A DNA stretch of 62,838 bases from Streptomyces roseicoloratus (lineage in GTDB: Bacteria > Actinomycetota > Actinomycetes > Streptomycetales > Streptomycetaceae), in assembly GCF_004117935.1 (NCBI RefSeq), contig NZ_SDOY01000120.1:1-62838 (forward strand), in the 5' to 3' direction. The position numbers were made by a program, and so were the translations under genes. The first letter of the stretch is position 1. Every line of letters begins with the position of its first letter. Positions 48,540-55,116 of this stretch are shown piece after piece. Under the pieces are notes generated by a model. The model was not told the origin of the DNA and made no database searches. It saw nothing but the letters and a program-made list of their open reading frames with translations.

Positions 48540-49745
48540 TCACTCGTTGGCCGCGCGCGGGCGGTCGTCGTCCGCGTACTGGTCGAAGAGCGGCGTCCGG
48601 CCGTGGTCGCGGCGGCCCCGCGGCGGTGTGGTGCGCTGACGCGGGGCAGGCGCCGGCGTCGGGGCCGGGTCGGCCACCGTGGACGAGCGCGCCGAACTCC
48701 ACGTCTCCGGGTCCGTGACGTCGACACCGCTCGAGGCGCGCGGGGCGACCGGCGCGGTGACGTACGTGGGGAGCGGGACCGGGATCGGGTCCCAGCTGTC
48801 GCCGCGGGCCGGGCCGCGCTCGCGCTGCTGGTCGACCCACTCCGCGTGGTCCGTCTGCTCCACCAGCGCGCGGCGGTCCGCCTCCTGCGGGGAGACGGGC
48901 GGCTCGGCGGGCCGGTCCTGGGCGGGCTCCGGCTCGGGCGTCGGCGCGGGGCGGCGGCTCTCGCGCAGCCGGGCCGCGGCGGCCTCCGCGTTGCGCCGGT
49001 CCATCACGTACACGAACCGCCGCCGCTCCTGCACGCGCAGATAGACGATGTACGCGCTGAGGAGGACGGCCGGGATGCCGGGGGCCCACAGGAGCGCCAG
49101 GCCGCCGACGGCCGCGACGATCGCGCCGAGCGTGAACGCCAGGAAGAGGATCACGGTCGTGCGCCGGCGTCGTGCGAGGACCTTCGTCCTGCGGGCGCGC
49201 TCCGCCGCCGCGCCCGCGCCCGGCGCACCGGCGCCGCCGCGCCGGGCGGAGGCCTTGGACGCCGGCACGGAGCCCGGAGCCGGCGCGGAGGCCGAAGCCT
49301 GTGCCGGGCCGTGCGCGGGTGCGTGCGCCGGTCCCTTCGCCTGCCCCTGGGCGTGCGCCGGGGCGTGCGCCTGGGCGTGGCCGGAGGCCTGGGGGGACGC
49401 CTGTGGCGAGGAGGGAGTCCGGGTCGGGTCGGGGACCTCCAGGCGGGCTTCCGTCCTGGCCGCGGGCGCGCAGAAGTCCCGGACGTCGACCGAGCTCAGT
49501 TGCTCCGTCTCCGCGTCCGGGTCCACGTCGGGCGCCACGTGGTCCGCCGCACGATCCCGGTCCCTCAGCTCCTTGGCGTAACGGCGCTCCATTCCCGCCC
49601 GTCCGGACAGCAGCCGGATGGCGGTGCTGAAGCGTTCCGTCGGACGGGCCTCGTTCAGCTCGTCCTGCCTGCGGAGCCACATCGGCACCAAGTAGGCGGC
49701 CCAGGCCCCGACGATGACTGCGTAGATGAGGCCGCTGCTGCTCAC
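48540..49745 (-). CDS. sepX: SepX/GlpR-type division membrane protein
   Basis: This 401-residue protein has an N-terminal span (SGLIYAVIVGAWAAYLVPMW), then a basic segment and an Ala/Gln/Pro-rich linker. A paired hydrophobic hairpin follows near 205-245 (ILFLAFTLGAIVAAVGGLAL). The C-terminus is a long Pro/Arg-rich disordered region. This matches SepX of Streptomyces, the homologue of GlpR, which works with the MoeA-like Glp at the division site and poles. Its partner glp lies four genes away in the same direction. The assignment rests on topology and gene order. Confidence 0.8.
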   Translation of the reverse strand: MSSSGLIYAVIVGAWAAYLVPMWLRRQDELNEARPTERFSTAIRLLSGRAGMERRYAKELRDRDRAADHVAPDVDPDAETEQLSSVDVRDFCAPAARTEARLEVPDPTRTPSSPQASPQASGHAQAHAPAHAQGQAKGPAHAPAHGPAQASASAPAPGSVPASKASARRGGAGAPGAGAAAERARRTKVLARRRRTTVILFLAFTLGAIVAAVGGLALLWAPGIPAVLLSAYIVYLRVQERRRFVYVMDRRNAEAAAARLRESRRPAPTPEPEPAQDRPAEPPVSPQEADRRALVEQTDHAEWVDQQRERGPARGDSWDPIPVPLPTYVTAPVAPRASSGVDVTDPETWSSARSSTVADPAPTPAPAPRQRTTPPRGRRDHGRTPLFDQYADDDRPRAANE

Positions 49746-49821
49746 GCTTCACACGGTAGAGGGGTTCGGGTGAGGGCATCGGCCAATTGGGCCGGTGTGT
49801 CGCACGATCTGGCTGATATCA

Positions 49822-49845
49822 CTGAACTTTTTTGTGATTGTTCAG
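49822..49845. terminator. CTGAAC / GTTCAG hairpin with A/T-rich loop
   Basis: Six-base arms enclose a T-rich loop in the AT-rich stretch 49800-49890 between sepX and the acetyltransferase. It may terminate the acetyltransferase or be part of the sepX promoter region. Confidence 0.35.
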
Positions 49846-49891
49846 ATCGATTGACACTCAACCGCCGATCAAATTCGAACACTTATGGGAA

Positions 49892-50515
49892 TTACTGGTG
49901 CTGCCGACGCGACTGCGACTGGTGCCAGCGACGCAGCAGACCTTCCGGTACCTCTTCCGCCGTCAGCGCGAAGACCAGGTGGTCACGCCAGGCGCCGTCG
50001 ATGTGGAGGTAACGCGGCCGCAGCCCCTCCTCGCGGAATCCCAATTTCTCCACGACCCGCCGCGAGGGGCCGTTCTCCGGGCGAATGCACACTTCCATCC
50101 GGTGCAGTCCGACCGTACGGAAACAGTGGTCCACCGCGAGCGCGACCGCCGTCGGCATGACGCCGCGGCCCGCGACGGCACGGTCCACCCAATACCCCAC
50201 GTGCGCGGAGCACATCGAGCCCCAGGTGACGCCCGCCACCGTCAACTGCCCGACCAGCTGCCCCTGGTACTCGATCACGAACGGCAGCATCCGCCCGGCG
50301 TTCGCCTCCGCCCGCAGATGGCGCACCATCTGACGGTACGTGGGGCGCTGGGCCATCGGCCCGCCCGGACCGGGCGGCGGAACCGTCGCCTCCCACGGGC
50401 GCAGCCAGTCGCGGTTGCGCCGGTTCACCTCGCGCCAGGCCCGCTGGTCGCGCATCTTTATGGGGCGGAGCAGCACCTCGCCGTCCACCAGGACCACGGG
50501 CCAGGACGGGATCAT
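49892..50515 (-). CDS. RimJ/RimL-type N-acetyltransferase
   Basis: This 207-residue GNAT protein has VVLVDGEVLLRPIKMRDQRA at the start. YWVDRAVAGRGVMPTAVAL (the CoA loop) lies at about 125-145, and GLHRMEVCIRPENGPSRRVV plus LGFREEGLRPRYLHIDG complete the RimJ signature. It sits between the Mog-like gene and sepX. In Corynebacterium and Mycobacterium a rimJ gene also lies between glp and glpR. The substrate is unknown. Confidence 0.85.
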   Translation of the reverse strand: MIPSWPVVLVDGEVLLRPIKMRDQRAWREVNRRNRDWLRPWEATVPPPGPGGPMAQRPTYRQMVRHLRAEANAGRMLPFVIEYQGQLVGQLTVAGVTWGSMCSAHVGYWVDRAVAGRGVMPTAVALAVDHCFRTVGLHRMEVCIRPENGPSRRVVEKLGFREEGLRPRYLHIDGAWRDHLVFALTAEEVPEGLLRRWHQSQSRRQHQ

Positions 50516-51147
50516 GACTCCGGACCCGCTTCCGCCGCGGGTCTCGGGTGGTCACCGCCGCGGATCTGGTCCACGGCATGGATCAGCAGCGGCTCCAGGA
50601 CCGCGAGACCGTCCCGTACCCCGCCCGTCGAACCCGGCAGGTTGACGATCAGCGTGCCCCGGGCGACACCGGCGAGCCCGCGCGACAGCGACGCCGTCGG
50701 CACCTTCTCCCGGCCGTACGCGCGGATCGCCTCCGGGATGCCCGGGATCTCGCGGTCCAGGACCCGCCGGGTGACCTCGGGCGTCTCGTCGGTGGGCGAG
50801 ATCCCGGTACCGCCCGTCGTCACGATCACGTCGAACCCGGCCTCGACGCCGGCGCGCAGCGCCGCCTCGACGGGCGCACCGTCCGGCACGACCTGCGGGC
50901 CGTCGACGGCGAAGCCCATGCCGCGCAGCGCCTCGGCGATCAGGGGACCGCCCTTGTCCTCGTAGACACCGGCGGACGCCCGGTTGGAGGCGGTGACGAC
51001 GAGCGCGGCGTACGGGGCGAGCAGCGCACCGCCGGTGTCGGCACCGAGCGCTGCCGGAGCCTGCTCCTCGGGTCCGCGGTGCTCGGCGCGGTGCCCCTGG
51101 TTCTCATGGTGCTCGTGTGCGCCCGTCACCTTGCCCGCGCGGGTCAC
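50512..51147 (-). CDS. MogA/MoaB-like molybdopterin adenylyltransferase
   Basis: The 211-residue product has the MogA core ALVVTASNRASAGVYEDKGG, FDVIVTTGGTGISPTDETPE and LIVNLPGSTGGVRDGLAVLE. It should adenylate molybdopterin before metal insertion. A His/Glu-rich N-terminal 30 residues (HEHHENQGHRAEHRGPEEQA) is extra. The GTG at 51147 overlaps the moaC stop codon. A shorter start at an internal GTG is possible. Confidence 0.85.
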   Translation of the reverse strand: MTRAGKVTGAHEHHENQGHRAEHRGPEEQAPAALGADTGGALLAPYAALVVTASNRASAGVYEDKGGPLIAEALRGMGFAVDGPQVVPDGAPVEAALRAGVEAGFDVIVTTGGTGISPTDETPEVTRRVLDREIPGIPEAIRAYGREKVPTASLSRGLAGVARGTLIVNLPGSTGGVRDGLAVLEPLLIHAVDQIRGGDHPRPAAEAGPES

Positions 51148-51629
51148 GAGGCGCTCCGCGTCCAGTGGCCCGACTTGCCGCCCGTCTTCTCCTCCACCCG
51201 TACGTCGGAGATGACCGCGCCCTTGTCGACCGCCTTGACCATGTCGACGACGGTCAGCGCCGCCACCGACACCGCCGTCAGGGCCTCCATCTCGACGCCC
51301 GTGCGGTCGGTGGTCTTCACCGTCGCCAGGATCTCCACGGCGTCGTCCGTGACCGTCAGGTCGAGCGTCACGCCCGAGACCGCCAGCGGGTGGCACAGCG
51401 GGATCAGGTCCGGGGTCTTCTTCGCGCCCATGATCCCCGCGATGCGGGCGGTGGCCAGCGCGTCGCCCTTGGGCACGCCCTCGCCGCGCAGCAGCTCGAT
51501 CACGCGCGGCGAGACGAGGACCCGTCCGCTGGCACGGGCGGTACGGGCGGTGACGTCCTTCGCGGAGACGTCGACCATGCGGGCCGCCCCGGCGTCGTCG
51601 ATGTGGGTGAGTCCTTGCTGCGTGCTCAT
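51144..51629 (-). CDS. moaC: Cyclic pyranopterin monophosphate synthase MoaC
   Basis: This 161-residue protein starts MSTQQGLTHIDDAGAARMVD and holds the MoaC signature KKTPDLIPLCHPLAVSGV and TDRTGVEMEALTAVSVAALT. It catalyses cyclisation in molybdenum cofactor synthesis. The frame extends to 51665, but ATG 51629 with GGGAG upstream gives the usual length. It is coupled to the mog-like gene. Confidence 0.9.
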   Translation of the reverse strand: MSTQQGLTHIDDAGAARMVDVSAKDVTARTARASGRVLVSPRVIELLRGEGVPKGDALATARIAGIMGAKKTPDLIPLCHPLAVSGVTLDLTVTDDAVEILATVKTTDRTGVEMEALTAVSVAALTVVDMVKAVDKGAVISDVRVEEKTGGKSGHWTRSAS

Positions 51630-51732
51630 GGCCGTGACACTCCCGGTCGCTGTGTGGGACGACACGGTACCCCCACCGAGGCCCGTCCACCGGATCAGGA
51701 CCAGGTGGTGGTCATCCGGCCCGGGCCCCTCC

Positions 51733-53271
51733 TCACCCGAGGAGCAGCACCTCCAGCTCCGCGCCCGGCTCCACGGTGGTCGCCTCGTCCGGTACGACGA
51801 GCAGCGCGTCCGCGTGGGCGAGCGCCGCGATCAGATGGGAGCCCGCGCCGCCGACCGGGGTGACGGTGCCGGACTCGGCGTCGTACGTCCCGCGCAGGAA
51901 CTGGCGCCGCCCGGCCGGCGAGGACAGCGCCCGGTCCGCCTTGAGTACCGCCCGCACCCGGGGCCGCTGGGCGTCGGGCCGGTCGGCGAGCCCCATCAGG
52001 GCCCGGATCGCCGGCCGTACGAACAGCTCGAAGGAGACGTACGAGGAGACCGGGTTGCCCGGCAGCGCGAGCAGCGGGGTGTGGTCGGGGCCGATCATGC
52101 CGAAGCCCTGCGGCTTGCCCGGCTGCATCGCCAGCTTGCGGAAGTCGACCTCGCCGTCCGCGGTCAGCGCCTCCTTCACCACGTCGTACGCGCCGACGCT
52201 CACACCGCCCGTGGTGACGAGCAGGTCGGCCCGGATCAGCTGGTCCTCGATGGCGGAGCGCAGCGACTCGGCGTCGTCGGCGACCGCGCCGACCCGGTAG
52301 GCGATGGCTCCGGCGTCCCGCGCGGCGGCGGCGAGCGCGAAGCTGTTGGAGTCGTAGATCCGGCCCTCGGCCAGCGGCTCGCCGGGCTGGGTGAGCTCGC
52401 TGCCGGTGGAGATGACGACCACCCGCGGGCGGGGCCGCACGCGCACGGTGCCGCGGCCGATCGCCGCGAGCAGACCGATCTGCGGCGGTCCGAGGACCGT
52501 GCCCGCCGCGAGCGCCAGCTCCCCTGCGGTGACGTCGCTGCCTCGCGCCCGGACGTGGGCGCGGGCCTCGGCGGGGCGGTGCACGCGGACCTCGCCCCCG
52601 GCGCCCTCGGGTGCGGCGCTGGCGGGGCGCATCGTGCCGGCCGCGCCTCCACCGGTGCCGCCGTCGGTCCACTCGACGGGGACGACGGCCTCGGCGCCGG
52701 GCGGCAGCGGGGCGCCGGTCATGATCCGGGCGGCCTGCCCCGGGCCGACCTCGGGCAGGCCGCCGGCCCCGGCGGCGACGTCGCCGATCACGGTCAGGAC
52801 GGCGGGGAACTCCTCGCTCGCCCCGGCCACGTCGGCGACCCGCACCGCGTACCCGTCCATGGAGCTGTTGTCGAACGGCGGCAGCGCGACCGGCACCGTG
52901 ACGTCCTCGACGAGGACGCATCCCTGGGCGTCGGGCAGTTGCAGCTCGATGGGCTCGAGCGGGGCGACCGCCGCCAGGATGTCGGCCAGGTGCTCGTCGA
53001 CGGACCACAGGCCCTGGGCAGGACCGGCGCAGGGGTCACCGGCCGCCTGGCCGGAGTGGCCGTGGTCCTGCCCTTCGACGGCGCCATGGCCGTGGCCGTG
53101 ACCGGTGGCGGCGCCGTGGCCGTGGTCATGGCCGGTGGCGGCGCCGTGGCCGTGGTCGTGGCCTGCGGCAGCGCCGTGGCCCTCGTCATGGCCATGGCCA
53201 GCGTCATGGCCCTCGCCCTGCCCCCGGCCGCCCCCCTCGTGGGCCGACGGTGCCGTACCGCTGCTGCTCAA
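51733..53271 (-). CDS. glp: MoeA-like protein, probable Glp division factor
   Basis: This 512-residue gephyrin/MoeA-family protein has WSVDEHLADILAAVAPLEPI, SSMDGYAVRVADV, ARIMTGAPLPPGAEAVVPVE, VVVISTGSELTQPGEPLAEG, LLVTTGGVSVGAYDVVKEAL and LALPGNPVSSYVSFELFVRP. Its gene order (galU, this gene, rimJ, sepX) matches Glp, the MoeA-like scaffold that binds FtsZ. The N-terminal ~105 residues are His-rich with repeated GHDHGHGAAT units. I use TTG 53271, with GAGGAG upstream at the end of galU; ATG codons further upstream lie inside galU. It may also act in cofactor synthesis. Confidence 0.75.
   Translation of the reverse strand: MSSSGTAPSAHEGGGRGQGEGHDAGHGHDEGHGAAAGHDHGHGAATGHDHGHGAATGHGHGHGAVEGQDHGHSGQAAGDPCAGPAQGLWSVDEHLADILAAVAPLEPIELQLPDAQGCVLVEDVTVPVALPPFDNSSMDGYAVRVADVAGASEEFPAVLTVIGDVAAGAGGLPEVGPGQAARIMTGAPLPPGAEAVVPVEWTDGGTGGGAAGTMRPASAAPEGAGGEVRVHRPAEARAHVRARGSDVTAGELALAAGTVLGPPQIGLLAAIGRGTVRVRPRPRVVVISTGSELTQPGEPLAEGRIYDSNSFALAAAARDAGAIAYRVGAVADDAESLRSAIEDQLIRADLLVTTGGVSVGAYDVVKEALTADGEVDFRKLAMQPGKPQGFGMIGPDHTPLLALPGNPVSSYVSFELFVRPAIRALMGLADRPDAQRPRVRAVLKADRALSSPAGRRQFLRGTYDAESGTVTPVGGAGSHLIAALAHADALLVVPDEATTVEPGAELEVLLLG
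53060..53200. repeat. 30-bp tandem repeats coding the His-rich segment
   Basis: Units of about 30 bases coding GHDHGHGAAT recur three to five times in the minus-strand glp frame, with short degenerate flanks. They expand without breaking the frame. Confidence 0.6.
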
Positions 53272-53275
53272 GGTG

Positions 53276-54175
53276 CTACATCTCCTCGCTGACGTAACTG
53301 CGGAGCCAGGTCCGGAAGTCCGGCCCCAGATCATCACGTTCGCACGCCAGTCTGACAATGGCACGCAGATAGTCGCCGCGGTCACCGGTGTCATAGCGGC
53401 GGCCCTTGAAGACCACACCGTGCACCGGCCCGCCGACCCGCTCGTCCTGCACGAGCTTCTGCAGCGCGTCGGTCAGCTGGATCTCGCCGCCGCGGCCCGG
53501 CTCGGTCTCCGCCAGTATCCCGAAGACGGCCGGGTCGAGGACGTAACGGCCGATGATCGCCAGGTTGCTCGGCGCCTCCGACGGTTCCGGCTTCTCCACG
53601 AGGCCCGTCACCTTCACGACGTCCGACTCTCCGGTCGGGCCGACCGCCGCGCAGCCGTAGAGGTGGATCTGCGAGGGCTCGACCTCCATCAACGCGATCA
53701 CGCTGCCGCCGAACCGCTCGCGGACCTCGACCATGCGGGCGAGCAGCGGGTCGCGCGGGTCGATCAGGTCGTCGCCGAGGAGAACGGCGAAGGGCTGGTC
53801 GCCGACGTGCGGCGCGGCGCAGAGGACGGCGTGGCCGAGACCGCGCGGGTCGCCCTGGCGGACGTAGTGCATGGTCGCCAGGTCGTTGGACTCCTGGACC
53901 TTGGCGAGCCGCTCGTCGTCGCCCTTGCGGACGAGCGCCTCCTCCAGCTCGTAGTTCCGGTCGAAGTGGTCCTCGAGGGGACGCTTGTTGCGGCCGGTGA
54001 TCATCAGAACGTCGGAGAGTCCGGCGGCCACGGCCTCCTCCACGACGTACTGGATGGCCGGTTTGTCGACGACCGGCAGCATCTCCTTCGGCGTCGCCTT
54101 GGTGGCCGGCAGGAACCGGGTGCCGAGACCGGCGGCCGGGATGACAGCCTTTGTGATGGACGGCGTCTGAGTCAT
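53276..54175 (-). CDS. galU: UTP-glucose-1-phosphate uridylyltransferase
   Basis: This 299-residue enzyme has AVIPAAGLGTRFLPATKATP with the nucleotide-binding loop. VDKPAIQYVVEEAVAAGLSD, FAVLLGDDLID and IVTGRYDTGD-type residues (GRRYDTGDRGDYLRAIVRLA) follow. It makes UDP-glucose for glycans and cell wall. The ATG at 54175 lies seven bases after a TAGGGT hexamer, so the mRNA may be leaderless. The frame start further upstream lies in the promoter region. Confidence 0.95.
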   Translation of the reverse strand: MTQTPSITKAVIPAAGLGTRFLPATKATPKEMLPVVDKPAIQYVVEEAVAAGLSDVLMITGRNKRPLEDHFDRNYELEEALVRKGDDERLAKVQESNDLATMHYVRQGDPRGLGHAVLCAAPHVGDQPFAVLLGDDLIDPRDPLLARMVEVRERFGGSVIALMEVEPSQIHLYGCAAVGPTGESDVVKVTGLVEKPEPSEAPSNLAIIGRYVLDPAVFGILAETEPGRGGEIQLTDALQKLVQDERVGGPVHGVVFKGRRYDTGDRGDYLRAIVRLACERDDLGPDFRTWLRSYVSEEM

Positions 54176-54334
54176 GCGGAGCACCCTAGCCGTTCGGTAT
54201 GGGAAGGAAATGAGAGAAAGCCGAGAAAAAGCTGCGAAAACGCTGCGAGGGCGCCATGGGAAGGACATGGCTCTCGTGTGCTTTCCCCAACTCTCGTACC
54301 GCTACCGCCCGATACAAGAGGGATACGAGCCGTC

Positions 54335-55096
54335 TTGACCGCCGAACCGACCTCCGAACCGGCAACCGGTCCGACCTCCGGACCAACCGCCGAACCGACC
54401 GCTGAACCGGCCGCCGGGCCGTCCTCCGAACCAGCCGCCGAACCGGCCGCCGCACCGTCCTCCGGACCGAACGCTGAACCGGCCGCCACACCGTCCTCCG
54501 GGCCGACCGCCGAACCGACCGAGAAGGCGCTCCTGCGACGCGCCCTGCTCACCGCCCGGGCCGCGCTGACCGACGAGGACCGGGTCCGGACGGCGGAGCT
54601 CCTGGCACGCCACGCGCTGGAGCTCGCCGAGCTCGCGGAGGCGGGCACCGTCGCCGCGTACGTATCCGTGGGGCGCGAACCGGGCACCCGCGCGCTGCTC
54701 GACGCGCTGCGCGAGCGGGGCGTACGGGTCCTGCTGCCGGTGCTGCTTCCCGACAACGACCTGGACTGGGCCGTGTACGAGGGCGCCGCTCGGCTGGTGA
54801 AGGCGGGCCGCGGGCTGCTCGAACCGGCCGGCGAGCGCCTCGGGCCCGAGGCGGTGTGCTCCGCGGACGCGGTGCTGCTGCCGGGGCTCGCGGTCGACGG
54901 GCGCGGCATGCGCCTCGGCCGCGGCGGCGGTTCGTACGACCGCGTCCTCGCCCGGCTGGCCCAGGCGGGGGCGGATCCGGCGCTGGTGGTGCTCCTGTAC
55001 GCGAACGAGGTGGTCGCGCGGGTCCCGGAGGAACCGCACGACCACCCCGTCCACGCGGTGGTGACCCCGGAGGGGGTCCGGCGCTTCGAGCGCTGA
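54335..55096 (+). CDS. 5-formyltetrahydrofolate cyclo-ligase family protein
   Basis: The catalytic part starts near TEKALLRRALLTARAALTDE and contains LLPVLLPDNDLDWAVY, VLLPGLAVDGRGMRLGRGGG and SYDRVLARL, the 5-FCL motifs that bind ATP and folate. It converts 5-formyl- to 5,10-methenyl-tetrahydrofolate. I use TTG 54335, since no ATG or GTG occurs before the domain. This start adds about 65 residues of Glu/Pro/Ala/Ser/Gly repeats. The true start is uncertain. Confidence 0.75.
   Translation: MTAEPTSEPATGPTSGPTAEPTAEPAAGPSSEPAAEPAAAPSSGPNAEPAATPSSGPTAEPTEKALLRRALLTARAALTDEDRVRTAELLARHALELAELAEAGTVAAYVSVGREPGTRALLDALRERGVRVLLPVLLPDNDLDWAVYEGAARLVKAGRGLLEPAGERLGPEAVCSADAVLLPGLAVDGRGMRLGRGGGSYDRVLARLAQAGADPALVVLLYANEVVARVPEEPHDHPVHAVVTPEGVRRFER
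54340..54530. repeat. Low-complexity GCC/CCG-rich repeat before the cyclo-ligase domain
   Basis: Near-repeats of CCGAACCGGCCGCC and CCGTCCTCCGGACCG run about 190 bases and encode (E/G)PxAEPxxGPSS-type units. All units keep the reading frame. Confidence 0.6.
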
Positions 55097-55116
55097 GGAG
55101 CCGTCCGGCCGGGGCC

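Noticed and set aside
52040..52060. Second tRNA or an attachment-site repeat of the tRNA-Ala 3' end elsewhere in the window
   Set aside because: I searched for the T-arm sequence near other positions by eye and found no second copy; only short chance matches were seen.
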